Source: Sipunculus nudus (taxonomy: Eukaryota > Annelida > Sipuncula > Golfingiida > Sipunculidae). Taken from it: a DNA stretch of 64,000 nucleotides. The notes below the pieces were generated by a model, which saw nothing but the letters and a program-made list of their open reading frames with translations, was not told the origin of the DNA and did not search any database. Shown piece after piece: positions 10,800-23,400 of this stretch (positions within the stretch are counted from its first letter, which is position 1; each line of letters opens with the position of its first letter). Position numbers and translations under genes: made by a program. The stretch covers positions 31,838,214 through 31,902,213 of the forward strand of contig CM049320.1 in the NCBI GenBank assembly GCA_026874595.1, in the 5' to 3' direction.

Positions 10800-12219
10800 G
10801 CGAATAGGTGAGCTTATGCGATGGCGTAGCGTCGTCCGTCAGCCGTCGTCCGTCCGTTAACCCATGCTATCTCAAAATTCGTTGGAGTTGGCAACATCAA
10901 ATTTTATGCAAAAAATCAGTCATCTAAACAGCTCTATCGGATTTTGTTTATTTATTTTTTTTTTGCTATATGCATATACTAAGCTTTTATAATAAAAATG
11001 TCACAAACCTTTAAACATATTCTTCTCTGAAATTGTCCAGCCAAATTGTTCAATATTTCAAAGAAATAATCTCTGAAACCATCTCTCTCAAGTTTGTGTG
11101 AATGTTTCCAGTTCGATGAATATTGGCCGAGTTACAGGAAGCAGAACTTAGTCATTTGGCCAATAAAATGATACTAAAATTACAATATCAGAAACGGTTC
11201 GAGCTTTCATCATCAAATTAATAAAGATGTTGGTACGTCACATGATTCATTTATGAAATTGAGGTATTGGTGGTGCCACCTGCATCAACATTTTGGACGA
11301 GAGTCATCGGTCATCAGTACATTAACCCATAATTTCTCAGGAAAAGTAGGAACTAGCATTGCCAAATTTTATGCAAAACTCTGTCACATATTAAATGTTT
11401 TGTGATTGAGCTTTTTGTGGCTCCACCTGCATTAACTTAAATTTTCAGGGTAAGGTTAAAAAATCTTTGAAAATCTTCTTCTCTGAAATCATTCAGCCAA
11501 ATGGTTTAATGTTTAACAGGACTGATTCCAGAAATGCGTTCCCTCAAGGTTATTTAATTGGTTTGGTTTTGATGAATTTTGGCCAAGTTTCAGGAATTTG
11601 AACTTAGTCATTTGGCCAAGTAAGCGTATTAACATAACAATATCAGAAACTATAGGCGCTTGCATCACCAAGTTTGGCGTAAATATTGGTCACATGACTC
11701 ATATGTGAAACTGCAGTTTTTGTGGCTTCACCTACATAGACCCTCATAAGTTTAGCCTCTGTCAACTTAAAATTGTTTTATGATGAAAGTGTCAAGCTGC
11801 GTCGTTTAATTTTTCTCTAGAATTATCCTAGGGTAGGGTTCTTTCAAGTGTATAAGAATGGATTGTGTTCATTGATTTTTGGTAGAGTCACAGATAGTTG
11901 AAGTATGGTATGCAGTGTGCTAGAGCTACCCCTAGGCTGCCCAGGGTGTCATGTAATCGCTTCGTTGTGCATGGCCAGCTCCCTCTGTCTATTTGACCTG
12001 GGTCAGGCTGTCTGCAGTTACTACCACATAGAGCCTACCCCCCCATCCCACCTAATTTTTTTGACAGACCTATACAATAAACAAGATGAATCATTTTTTT
12101 ACAGCATTTTTTTCAGATGAAAAATTATTGTTTATTATTATACTTTGGGTGATATCCATTATTCTATGATTTACAGGGTATCATTTTCGCAGAGCCCTTT
12201 CCTCTTAGCCCATCAAATG

Positions 12220-12268
<49 letters not shown>

Positions 12269-12330
12269 AACCAAAAGAAATGTTTATTTTGCATTTGCTA
12301 ACATTTTTCAAAAATTCAGCTCAGTGATGT
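10800..12330. repeat. GTCCGTC-headed interspersed repeat with internal ~450-bp duplications (E1)
   Basis: The head GGTGAGCTTATGCGATGG is followed by CGTCGTCCGTC repeats. The end is GATGTGACCCATGGGTCTC just after a (TA)n. Inside, two related units recur: the phrase GAACTTAGTCATTTGGCCAA at about 11145 and 11608, and a CTTCTCTGAAAT phrase at about 11022 and 11478. GTCACAT...TGGTGCCACCTGCAT-like text appears three times. Non-coding. The same structure is at 45040-46590, so insertion predates duplication. Elements with this head are common in bivalves by recollection. Confidence 0.5.
12224..12264. repeat. (TA)n microsatellite
   Basis: Lies near the end of the GTCCGTC-headed repeat; the E2 counterpart at 46461-46517 is longer. 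Confidence 0.9.
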
Positions 12331-13009
12331 GACCCATGGGTCTCTTATTTTAGAAATGGCAAAATTAAAAAGTACTGAATTAACTACGATGATTGATAAT
12401 CTTTATTTCCCCTAAAGTTTGAAGAGTACAATAAAATACAATACATTTCTTGATATGACAAGGGACGTAATCAATAATAATTAAATCAGTGAATTTTTTT
12501 AAACGTGAAACATACAAGATTGCAAAAATAATGTAATGATATTCCGATAAATGTAATGTAAAAGCACAAGGGAGGCGTAATTTTAAAATATACAGAATAG
12601 AAATGTCTAGTCTGGACAATCTGTAAAAGCTTTACCGAGAAAAGTAGCAACAATGTCGAAATCATCCAGAATACTAAGTGCAGCGCCAACTGTGAAGGGA
12701 AGTTTATCTACTATGAAGTTCCAGATTTGATCATGATAAAGATGCAAGGAATCCATGCAAATTTCAGCGACATTTTTAAAACTGGATTTAGAATCGTCAA
12801 GAAGTGATGGATAGTGGTAATGAGGTATATATAATTATAAAATTATAAGCTCACTACAGGTTAACGTGTGATGTGGAAAGGTAACACGGTGTTAGGACTT
12901 TGGTCCGTCCTTTACCTCTGGTGATATGAGGCCTATAACGTATTTAAATACTGAATACACACACGTTTCCGTGCTTTTCTTTTTCATTTTATATATATAC
13001 ACACATCTG

Positions 13010-13010
<1 letters not shown>

Positions 13011-13067
<57 letters not shown>
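13011..13067. repeat. (TA)n microsatellite
   Basis: Nearly pure TA with one TT interruption at 13030. The E2 counterpart (47311-47328) is much shorter, and about 200 bp after it are missing there. Confidence 0.9.
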
Positions 13068-13075
<8 letters not shown>

Positions 13076-13222
13076 TTTTTTGAGCATGCTGGACATGTCA
13101 CTCCTCTTAGAGATAAATAATGTAGATCGTACTTTTGCAAGATCCCAGATTTTTTTGCTTTTTGAAAATTAAGACATTTTTGCAATTTTAGGCTGCCTTT
13201 CCATTAATGCTTGTATTTGTGT

Positions 13223-13625
13223 CCATTCCATATGCGGATGACCTCATGCGGATAACCCATTTATTTTGGTAAACATATGCACTAATAAACATAATTTCTA
13301 AAAATTTTAATCCAATATTCAGTTTAATCATTTATTCTAGCAAGTAAGGCTTAAGGCGGGTATCTCACCATGCAGCCAGGCCTAGATGGAGCCTTCCACA
13401 CGTTACAATGAGTTGGCTCCCTGGCCGTATCTCGGTGAAAACTTGTCGTTGAAACTTTTATTCAGCCTTAAAACACTGTCAGCTCTTTCATCTTTCCAAA
13501 GACAAGGTCAAATATCAGCAATCTATATACCGCAGGCTGCATCCGCATGCGGGCCCCAGCAAAAATTTTGAACACTATTGGATCCGCATGCGGGACCCGT
13601 GTGGGCGCCCGCATGTATGGAATGG
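13223..13625. mobile_element. Possible MITE with CCATTCCATA inverted ends
   Basis: Left end CCATTCCATATGCGG and right end CGCATGTATGGAATGG are inverted repeats over about 15 bp. Near the ends the palindrome CCGCATGCGG occurs twice (about 13542 and 13583), with single CATGCGG boxes near 13247. No coding frame and no clear target duplication. The E2 copy at 47345-47785 has degraded ends. Calling it a MITE is inference from the inverted ends. Confidence 0.35.
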
Positions 13626-15589
13626 CGCCCTTGTTAATTCATTTCAGTCAAAAAGATCACATAAACCAAAAAAAAAAAAACTTAAAAATTTAAAGTTACA
13701 TAAGTTTACCGTCTATTCCGAAGCAGATTATATGAAAGGATTGGCAGTCTGGTATATTATAAATAGGGGACAACCCTGAAGCACTCAGAAATCCAGATAA
13801 AAAAGTCATGATAGAGGGAGGGATTATTCATGTTATTCTATTAATATCAGAGGTAACTTGGTTGTGATACTCTCAATTTTGCGTGTGTATTCTAGTTAAT
13901 CCTCCAGTAATTTGTCAAATTCTGCTCAGCGTTCAATTAATGACAAATATTAAAACGATAAAATGTGTATAAGTATATTCCGTTGAAAGATATTTCTTCA
14001 TTAGGGCATTACTTAGTAAAATTTCTTATTTTTCTTGTGACAATACGTCACAGTTCCTTTAATGATATTTAAAAATTACCGCAATATATTCATGTAATTA
14101 ACATAATTCTTAATAGAGGAAAAAAAGGGACAACATGCAGGTTACACTTGAAAATGTGAGTAAATACAATTTCTGGTAATTCATTTGTTATTTCATATCA
14201 TATATTGATTCATATGTTATCATACATTTTTATTGTTAATCTCAACTTTCCTTTGATAATAAGAATAATTACCGAAATGTTATAATAAACATTACATTCA
14301 CAAAGCAAAAAAATACACAAATATGATACAATTCTTATACAAGAATGGGCGCATGAACTTCATTTTCTGGTGTTTCATATGTTAAGCATATAGTACACAG
14401 GTTTTTCTTTTGATTGTTTAATCCTTGGTTTATCGTCGCTGAATCAATATGTCCTGAACTTTAGACATAATAGTAAATTAACTTTAAATGCATTGGCATG
14501 ATACATACCTTATGACTATAATGCTTGCCTGTGCCTAAGCAACTGTCGTTTTACAGAGATCCAACTATTTAAAAAACTGTGTGAAATTGATACTGAAAAA
14601 AGGATTTGTGGTCAAAGTCGTAGCGTGTTATGTACCATTACAGCGCAAATGAACATTGACAGCGAATCCCCATTAGGTTAATAACAATACACATGATACG
14701 TGGGGTAGAGGATAAGGTTTTGGATTTCGGAGCTGAATTTCAGGTTTTTCACTGTAGGTAAAATGATATAATCTTAACAGAAAGATTTTAGCTTATACGT
14801 TATGATGTAATTGCTATTTTAATCTGGTGCATAATCAATGTTATAACCTGAAAATGCATGGGATTTACAAACTGTATCCTGTTCTTATCTTGTGAGTAAT
14901 TCTCAACACAAATTGTCACCTTGAGTGCACGTTTTCAATCCTTAACATAATAGAAATAGGAAAATTATTAAAATTTACAATTTAACATTTATATTTTTTA
15001 CTGACGTCTCCCTTACATTATCAGTGTCATCATGCTCTGAAGTGTTAATATGCACTGATAGAAATTTGTTATATTTATATATCTTAGATCAAATCTTAGT
15101 TTGAATACCAGGCACTATGACTTTTCATCACACACCTACATTAAATATTGCAGATGCTGAAACTTATGTACCTTGCGATAGCTGCCTCGCTGCCTGCACA
15201 CAGGCAAGGTACCTTTCCAAAGTTTTATTTCTCAACAGATTAACATTCGGAACATGATCCGATAAAATTACATGAATGTAAGTATTTCTTTCCTGTAAGT
15301 TATGTAAAGATGCATTGCTCTTGATTATCGAGAAAATACATATCTTACGTTAAAGAGTGTATTCTTTTTTCAATTGGATATAGGAATTGATATTTCTTAT
15401 ATTTGTGTTTTATGACGTTCAAGGGTGCGTAACACAATTTAAAATAAAATGACCTCGGATAAATTTAAATATATTTAGTAAATTGACACCTATTACACAA
15501 TATATAAAGAATTTACGCTCAAGATATATACAGAATCTTCAAAAGTTTTAGAAATATTGAAGAGAGATATGGAAGGAGATTCTCAAGAA

Positions 15590-16070
15590 AAGGTATGTTA
15601 AGTGTTTCAGAATATTGAAAAAAAATAACCATATCAGTAGTGCTCCAGTTTAAATTACTTCATAGATGTATTGGTTTGAACACATTTTTTTTATCATTTG
15701 AGAAAAAAACAACACTTTGCTCCTTATGCAATTCTGAAAAAGAGACATTGTTACATCTTCTTCACCATTGTAGAGAAACTGAAACGATAATATATCAAGT
15801 TAAAAAAAAATGATTATCATCTGTACAAAATGGGATAAATGAAGAGATGTTTGATATAAAATCTGTTATATTCAATATAACAAAAAATAGCCTGATCGAT
15901 ATGTTACTTCTGTAAACAAAAAAATTATATACAATTGTAAATGCATCAATACAATGCCAACTATCAGTCATTTAAAAATATATTTAGAACAAGTTAATAA
16001 CATAGGAATATTGCAAAGAAAATCAAGAGCCATATGGCAAAATGGGATAATATTCATATTATCTTTCAAA
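15590..16070 (+). mobile_element. 3' remnant of a non-LTR ORF2 (zinc-finger tail)
   Basis: Broken frames read RCIGLNTFL, then TLCSLCNSEKETLLHLLHHC, then QRKSRAIWQNGI. The C-x2-C ... H-x-x-x-H/C pattern ahead of a tryptophan region is the zf-RVT-like tail that follows RT in Tx1/L1-type elements. It belongs to the left-only segment 13850-16065 and is absent from E2. Confidence 0.5.
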
Positions 16071-16140
16071 AACAATGAGTAAAAATAAATATATTCTCTT
16101 TTCCTGTTTTTTTAGGACCCTTGTTAACACACACACACGC

Positions 16141-16145
<5 letters not shown>

Positions 16146-16203
<58 letters not shown>
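16146..16203. repeat. (TA)n microsatellite with CA-rich lead
   Basis: Preceded by ACACACACACGCACAAA. The E2 copy is at 48211-48254. Confidence 0.9.
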
Positions 16204-16204
<1 letters not shown>

Positions 16205-17916
16205 TTTTCAATTAAATACTGCAACTGACGTATGAATATAGATCTCTTAGTTAAACATCAAATATATGAAACAGAAACATACATGATTTTGCTATGTCCT
16301 TCCATGTGAATGAATTTTTATCTTTCATATATCTATCTGTATGTTTTGTATTTGTATATAAATTGGTTAATTTACAGAAACAGTTGACACCTATTATGAA
16401 GTCATGACAGGAAATAAAATTGAGTTTCTGTTATTTTTTTAGAATAAAATCTAGGATAACTTGACAGGCTTAAACAATTTTTGTATTTTAAGTTACTGTA
16501 ACAGTAAAAATAGAAAAAAAAAATAATTTTTTTCTCAAAAAGTATATGAAAAATATCCTTAAAAATCATATCTAAATATTTTATAACATGAATATCCGTC
16601 CGGGGAAATATATCTGAACTTTAAAAAAAATTAATTTACGAAGTTTTATCTAAGAATTTCAATTTTGAAAAATATTTTTATTCTTATGGTTAAGAAGAAC
16701 ACTAAATCGATTATTACGGTAAACTATAAGACAAAAAAGTCATGTTTTCCTAGTCAAAGAAGTCGCGCCATTTCTCTTTCTATTTGTCAGTTACTGGTTT
16801 ATTTTTCTTTAGTGGATAAATTTAACTAAATAAATATATCATAATTAATTAATTGTGCATTTGATTATGCCAAGCTGGCACCTGTCCTGCACAATTTGAA
16901 ATAGTGGAAAGATCATCTTCTTGCTATTATTTCTAAGACTCGGGACACAGCTTTGCACTAGGGTTGGTAAAAAGCAAAGAATTGTAATAAGACCAATGAG
17001 ATGGGTGTATCGACTTTGCATCTAACTCCAAAAATTCTACAACCAAGCATAAGAACCGCACAATTGTCCACAAGCCCTATATAAGTTTAAAACATACACA
17101 CATGCACCCCGAAGAGGGGTGTATGTAAGTTAACATGATTGTAGGTACATACTGGATGACAGCACCAATCGGATGACTGTCATGCGGAATTGTCTAACAC
17201 TTCAAGGGCAAAACCGTTTTATCAAGCAATGTCCCAACATGCAAGGCTTTTACGTGAAACTGGAAAAATTAACACAGGTAGTTCTCTGTTTTATTATTCT
17301 TTGTGTATTTTGTGACAAATCTAGTATAGTCATTGAGAATAAACGGGGACACTAAACGACACCCAGCTGGAGCTTGCTAGATAAGAACGATCTCGGGGAC
17401 ATACAGGGCCGAAATACGAACCGTATATAAAGAAATAACTTGTAATTATTTGCATGTTTTATACCATTAGATATGTTTTAAAGTAAAAGGGAAATTAAAA
17501 TAAAAGTGAATACATAGTTTGTGATATATGTATTTAAAGGAATGTTGTGAGAAGTACTATGAAGAAATTTAGTGTTACAGCGTTATCAAAGGTGTGCACG
17601 AAGCACATAAACATTTCAACTAACAATGTCCTTTAAATGCCAGTATTATGATGTTTCCGCCACAAAAGGCACATTAGGATTATATATTCGTTATGCTTGT
17701 TTTATAATCACAAATATTCCTATCCAAACCATGGTGTAATTTTGATATCAGTTTGAAAATATAAAAACACCATGCAGTAGTTATTGACTAACAACTTAAA
17801 ATTAGTGCTGCTGTTCCTCGATTAAAAGTTTTGCCACTGTTCAAGGAAAGTTTAAATCTGTGACAGGAACTTGGCAAAAAATGTTTCACTGACAATTTAT
17901 ATCCACTCAGATTCAG

Positions 17917-18180
17917 CAGGGAATTAATGCAAACCAGGCAAGACAATTGTGCCGGCAGAAATGGTTCAAGAAAGAAAAAAGCGTTAAAGAAAGGTTACCC
18001 TACAATCTGCTGAAGTGTTCGAACCTTATGGAACCAGCCATGCACAAGTTCATTTCACACGATATGTTCTACAAAAAGCAACGCAACAGCCAGAACTTAT
18101 ACCTCCGTTTGCCCCTGAATACATGGTATCAACCAGAACTTGCAGACAACAACACCAAATCAAGAAGGCCCTGCAAATGA
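17917..18180 (+). CDS. Unrecognised coding-like segment, left copy (possible exon)
   Basis: The frame is open from an acceptor-like TCCACTCAG at about 17916 to a stop at 18178-18180. It reads QKWFKKEKSVKERLP, then NLLKCSNLM, then MFYKKQRNSQNLYLRLPL. It is lysine-rich and not repetitive, and the same frame is open in the right copy (about 50001-50291), where it continues further with a different C-terminus. I recognise no family. Both copies being open across about 75 codons is weak support; exon structure and start are unknown. Confidence 0.3.
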   Translation, partial: QGINANQARQLCRQKWFKKEKSVKERLPYNLLKCSNLMEPAMHKFISHDMFYKKQRNSQNLYLRLPLNTWYQPELADNNTKSRRPCK

Positions 18181-18227
18181 AATAGAATTTTCCGCATTTT
18201 TATCTCAGAAGAAATCGTGCAATAACT

Positions 18228-18360
18228 AGAACCTGCCACCCCGTTTGGCCCAGAAGACATTTCGCATGAACCAGAACTAACCATTACATCTGACCGAGAA
18301 GACTCTTTGCATGGACCAGGACATGCCACCTCATCAGACCCAGAAGACATTTTGTATTGA
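18228..18360 (+). repeat. Three degenerate ~42-bp tandem repeats in a left-only segment
   Basis: The phrase CCAGAAGACATTT recurs with GAACCAGAACT- or GGACCAGGACA-type leads. In one frame this gives GPEDISHEPEL, SDREDSLHGPG and SDPEDILY-like repeats. The segment 18200-18890 is absent from E2, where 50270 jumps to the equivalent of 18895. Confidence 0.45.
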
Positions 18361-18788
18361 CAAGAACTTACCAAAAAAGCCTATTTCCAATATCATCGCG
18401 CGGGAACCGGAAGTTACTGATCCGTCTGTCTCAGAAGACACAGAGCTTGGGTCAGTGCGTAGAACCACACTTGTATAAGTTGCCACGAATGAAAAAAGAG
18501 ACCGAGCACGTGTTATTAAAGCAGGAAGTTGAAACCCCACCGAAGCCCAAACAAACAGTCTTGATAGCCTGTTCGGTGTCGAAAAGGAAACGGCCGAGGA
18601 TGAGTAAATGGCGTGTCGTAATCATATTTGGCGTTATTATGACCTTGATGGATGTGACGGGTATCAAGAAACAAATCAAGATTCTTAAAATAAACCTTGG
18701 TCTTGATAAGAAGAGAAAGAATAAACGACCCAAAGTCAAGAAGCCCAGGGTAATTAAATTAAAATACACGATGTGTTTCCTAAACTAA
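18357..18788 (+). CDS. Lysine-rich hypothetical ORF in left-only segment
   Basis: The 143-codon frame is highly basic towards its end (KKRKNKRPKVKKPRVIK) and has one hydrophobic stretch (VVIIFGVIMTLMDV). It overlaps the end of the 42-bp repeats, has no counterpart in E2, and no family is recognised. Position within a repeat-derived insertion argues against a host gene. Listed only because it is one of the longer open frames. Confidence 0.15.
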   Translation: MTRTYQKSLFPISSRGNRKLLIRLSQKTQSLGQCVEPHLYKLPRMKKETEHVLLKQEVETPPKPKQTVLIACSVSKRKRPRMSKWRVVIIFGVIMTLMDVTGIKKQIKILKINLGLDKKRKNKRPKVKKPRVIKLKYTMCFLN

Positions 18789-19733
18789 AACACAGGAACC
18801 CTAGCACAGAGTTTAAGAGTTAGAAGTAGAAGCATCAAAAAGTTCAAATAAAATTAAGCGCTGGACTGTTCATCTTCCTACCTACATGGTTGTTCCAAAA
18901 GGAGTATATTTTATATGAATGTAAAGCATGTGCAGGGTGCATTATGTGCATTATGAAATTTAAAGGTACGGTTTTCATAATATGATTCTGTACTCCGGTG
19001 ACTTATACTTCCGTCTTGTAATCTTGAAAGGCCAAGAAAAAGGTGTGGTTCTAAGGCACCGCCCACGTCAATTTTAACCCTTCCCCCCGCGCCAAAAATT
19101 TTGATTTTGATTTTTATCTTTCAAGAAGATAAAATAATACAATTTTGTTAAGATTTTCTTTGTTATGTAGTGCTTTTTCTGTTTAGCAAAACAATTAAAT
19201 TATGTCCATGCTTTTTCCCTGATCATATGACATTTCTATCGAAACATACAAAAAAAGGTAAAAAGAAAAAAAAATGGCCCGCCCACACTGATTTTTAAAA
19301 AAGAATAGTACATGAGAACCTTGCCTTTCCTTGGCCTAATGTTTAGAACAGTGTGTATCTTACTCAGCTTATGAGGTTTATGTGTAAAGTTTAACTAATT
19401 ATAACCATCAGCCAAAATGGTAATTTAAAACAATGGCCATCAAAACCAATAGAGACCTCATATAACCTATTGGTTATGGTTGGTATAATCCTTTATAAGT
19501 CAAGATTACGCTTGCGATCCATATATATTTAAATTTGGCATAAGATTTACTTCATAGATATGCCATGTCATTTTTTATCATATATATTCTTTATCAATGT
19601 AAACTGACTAGTTCTATTCATGATTTATGCATATTTTGTATTGTAGCATTTCTTCGATTCGTCTTGTTAATGCAAATAAAACAAAACAATTACTTATCAT
19701 GTCGTATGGGTAGTATTGTTATATTGTTAATGT

Positions 19734-19748
19734 CACAATGCAGTATCT
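19734..19748. repeat. Target-site duplication of SINE (left)
   Basis: CACAATGCAGTATCT, repeated exactly at 20153-20167. The E2 copy has this 15-mer once, at 51103-51117. Confidence 0.9.
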
Positions 19749-20152
19749 TTCTTTATTATTTTTTTGGTAGAGATAACCGCCCTTATTTTTTTAATGCTGT
19801 CTTATCTAATTCTTAAGTTTCCATTTCGGTTTGGGACTACTTGACAGGGCGGTAGCACTCGCTTCCTATCATTTTTATATCCTGGTCACACCCAGGCCTG
19901 GTGTCTACCGCACCTGGGGGTCCTGGGTGTATAATCATCCCCATTGCTGGGTCATAACACCGAGGAACCCCCCCCCCAAGACGCACTCGTATGTGAATGA
20001 AACACGGCTGATGGGTACAACCTCCCCATTAAGCCTACAGAGCGCTCAACCTGGGTGGGGCCGACCGTGAAAAACCTCACCGCCTCGGCTGAGATTCGAA
20101 CCCACGATCTCCCGGATTTGGGTCCTGCACTCTACCCCTGAGCCACAGAAGC
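19749..20152 (-). mobile_element. tRNA-derived SINE, full copy with 15-bp TSD
   Basis: On the minus strand the element starts at 20152 with GGCTTCTGTGGCTCAGGGG. It has an A box (TGGCTCAGGGGTAGAG, 20131-20146) and a B box (GGGTTCGAATC, 20093-20103) at tRNA-like spacing. It continues through a GC-rich body (to about 19820) and ends in an AT-rich tail AAAAAAATAATAAAGAA at 19749. The A and B boxes form an RNA polymerase III internal promoter. A C-run near 19968-19977 lies in the body. The paralogous site in E2 is empty, so insertion followed the duplication. Confidence 0.85.
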
Positions 20153-21192
20153 CACAATGCAGTATCTGTAATTCTTTTGTTATCATCATTAATAACTGCG
20201 TAACTTACATATACCATTCAACTTTCGTGTTTACATCACACATCACTTGTAGTTGTTACCGATGATGAAGGACACATATCAGGCCTTTTAATCGATTCCA
20301 CTTTTTCAGGCGCTCGGACTGTGGGTTGTATTCAATAGTCATCAACCGGGCTCTCAGGACTGGAGAAATTAAGCCTACCCAACCTCGTAAAAGGAATCCT
20401 TTCGAGTCTCATATTAAAACATGATGGTATAGTTATGTTCTAATATGAGACGTAGTAGCGTTCTTGCTTGCGAGACAGTTTGATACTTATTTCTGTTGTA
20501 TTTTTTGGATGAAAATATCGAAATGAATAATCTCATTTTTTTTCTTGCGAAGAAATCAGCAAACGAAGTAAATGTATTCTTTATTAAAGTTACAGTCCTG
20601 ACATGAACCGGAGGGAGGCTTTTGTAAATGAATGTAAACATCTATTTTGAATTATAGTTGATTTCACATTTACATAGCTCTATCTTTACTGCTTTCCCTC
20701 TTCCCACAATTAGTCAACAAAAGAGTTTTTAATGGAAATGAACAATGAAGCACATTATACGATTCACCTCCAGTTTTCTTTTAAATAAAGATATTTTAAA
20801 CTGGAGTATACTTGGAAATGGAATTTGACTAAGTTTACAAATAATTTGGACTAAAAGACTGTTGGCTTTCACCCTAACCTAATGGACTTTGACTCGGAAT
20901 AGATTGTCAAATATCGACTCAAATAAGAACTGATTGCAGCCGATCATCGCTTTATTCAGTGGATATGATCATATAAAAGTCATTAGTGAATATGTATTTG
21001 ATGCAACCTACTCTCATTGTTTCGTTATTTTAATCACTTTTTTTAAATAGTGGGCCACGAAGAAACGAACGGGTTAAGCTACTATGCTGGAAAATATATG
21101 ACACTAAGATTTGGTTTATTGGTCATATTCATTTTTTACTCTCTGTGGCCCTGTTTTCAAGAACCTGTTGTTTTCAGCTGGGCTTGAAAGCT

Positions 21193-22430
21193 GTATTTCT
21201 ACCCCAACTGTATCACATATTCCTGCAAATTCAAGTGCAAATTCTTGCAGATGAGACATGACCATTCACGTGATTTATTAACAAAGTGACAGATTGCAAA
21301 CTCTGCAGGGAACATGTAAACCTTTATGCTATTTTCTTCTTTGGGTAATTTAGGCATGATGCATGTCACTGTGTAAATGTGTATTAAAATGGGCTAACAT
21401 TGAACCTGTGTTTACACAAAGATATGTAGTGTATTTGTATATCAGAACTGTTATACTATATAAGTATTACATATAAATTTGTTATATATAAATCATAAAT
21501 TATAATCAGTGTGTAGAGGTTGTGTTGTCAGGGCCATTGAAGACGTTTTTCAGAAGCTTTTGTTTTTACCTTCAAGGTTAATTCATTTGAGCTGCTATTT
21601 TCATAATAACAGGGTTATAAAACTTGAAATGAAAACGTATAGATAAATAAAAAAGTTTAGTTGACCTATATGTGATTTGTTTAAATGTAAAACCACTTTT
21701 AATTTTCTAATGCACTTAAAAGATGAGGTCTCCTCCGATGGGTCTCTCTTGCAGGCTGTAGAATACAATGTTAATGTTATTTACTCATCTGACAATCGTT
21801 TACCCAGAAGGATGCAACGCCTAAAAGATAATTTTCCTTAGAGCAAGGTCTCTGGGTCAGTTGAGCAGGGACCTTACTTCAGCAATCCCCGAGCATGTTA
21901 TTTCATGAATTTTTAGCAATTCATTTAAACGTGCGGTCGTACATGCGGCTAGCAGCAGCCTGCCACCCAAACGTCTAACTTGAATTAACTGAAGATGTTG
22001 GGGTGGCAGTACAAGCTATTTGGTTCGCATCAATTCTTATACATGCAGATGTGCACGCCATTTTTACCAGTAATTTTTCATTTTCATCTGCTTGTCGAAC
22101 TGTCATTTTTTTCCGAAGTAAGACATAAAGTGGCGTTATTCTGTTGGGGAAAATAATAATAAAAATTCATTTTTGACTTACTTATATTCATGCAGCACTT
22201 ATCAATAACGTCGTTTGCTTTACTTGGAAAATATCAAATTAAATATTTCATATTTATTGGTATAAAATTAATAATCTAAAATCAAGTAGAAGGATATGAG
22301 GTCGGTTCAATTTTGACATTTCTGTAGTTGTCACCAATGAGAGCCTTCACCACATCAGCCTCTCTTGTTTCAGGACAAAATTGTTTTACCAATAAAACGG
22401 GATATAAGAATGGGTACAGCGTAAAAATGT
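21193..22430. other. Left-only segment of about 1.24 kb
   Basis: E2 reads from GGCTTAAAAGCT directly into TTAAACAATTGTTCATAAA (52136-52170), whereas E1 has 1.24 kb between the two. AGCT-like bases flank it on both sides, so a short target duplication is possible. No ORF above 60 codons with recognisable content, no inverted ends seen. It could be an insertion here or a deletion in E2. Confidence 0.5.
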
Positions 22431-22740
22431 TAGCTTTAAACCATTGTCCATAAAATTATTTTTTCAATTCTATTTAAGAGGCATGTTCTTTTCCACTAAT
22501 GAATTCGAGCATTTTTCTTAACAATCCTTTGTATACTTTTGTGATATTTTGCCTGTTCTTGCTGAAAAGCACCAATGTGATCCAATGAACCAATCTATTC
22601 TATTTATATACGCATATTGACAAAATGTACCAAGATAAGAACATTTTAATAATACCCGCTTGATAAAGGCTGGGTTTTTACAGACCTTTGAACAGTGATA
22701 TGTGTGAATGGTCCAAGTGAAATATTGATTCACATGGAAC

Positions 22741-22743
<3 letters not shown>

Positions 22744-22803
<60 letters not shown>
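22744..22803. repeat. (TA)n microsatellite
   Basis: About 30 units. At the matching E2 point (about 52496-52512) there are only a few TA units. Confidence 0.9.
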
Positions 22804-22806
<3 letters not shown>

Positions 22807-23259
22807 GGTTTAAATGTACGACAGTACTGATTGTTTATTTTATTTAGAATCCTTTTGCTACAGGATCCAGGAGACGAGGCGGGTATTTTGCCAAGTCATT
22901 TTCATAGGAGGGACAAGGGTTCTCTACAGAAATTAGTTGGCAAATCTTTTTAGTTTTTCATCAATTATTACTCTTCTAACAGCACTGTTTCTCTACTTAT
23001 ATAAGATCACTGAGCAAGGTAATGCACGTGATACGGTGTTCAAATCTACAATTCCAACCGAGCCTCATACACTACACAAACTATATTAATTAACATCACA
23101 TCTAGTGAGCAACAAATTGCCTACAACATATGTATATATGCTGCACTCCATATATGGCCATCAGTTCTCTCTGCCTCATGCAATCCCATGTTGCAGTTAA
23201 TATCCTTACGTCACTACTCTGCATCATGCCGCTGTTTCCTTTAAAACCGTGCGACTATG

Positions 23260-23400
23260 CAGAGTGTTAACCTCCCATCAATCTACACCATCTCACATCG
23301 ATTCCAGGTACGCTGGACAGATCACGCTTGCCGCATGCCAGAAACGAATTTGAAATACGTTTCTTATGGTGCCCTTTACATCGGTCCACTTTATATCTTA
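23260..23400 (+). pseudogene. Non-LTR ORF2 C-terminal fragment, left
   Basis: The reading NLPSIYTI..HRFQVRWTDHACRMPET resembles the LRWxGHVxRMP tail that follows RT in RTE/Jockey-type elements. The right copy at 53095-53240 has the same text. It lies 200-330 bp upstream of the signal-exon gene and is probably unrelated to it. Confidence 0.45.

Noticed and set aside
12892-13185. YI-rich ORFs on both strands
   Set aside because: Translation of (TA)n with CA-rich edges.
13542-13592. CRISPR-like repeated CCGCATGCGG
   Set aside because: Only two full copies with unrelated spacing inside a eukaryotic repeat; not an array.
20131-20152. tRNA gene
   Set aside because: A and B boxes fit, but it is the head of a SINE with target duplications and no stable acceptor or anticodon stem.
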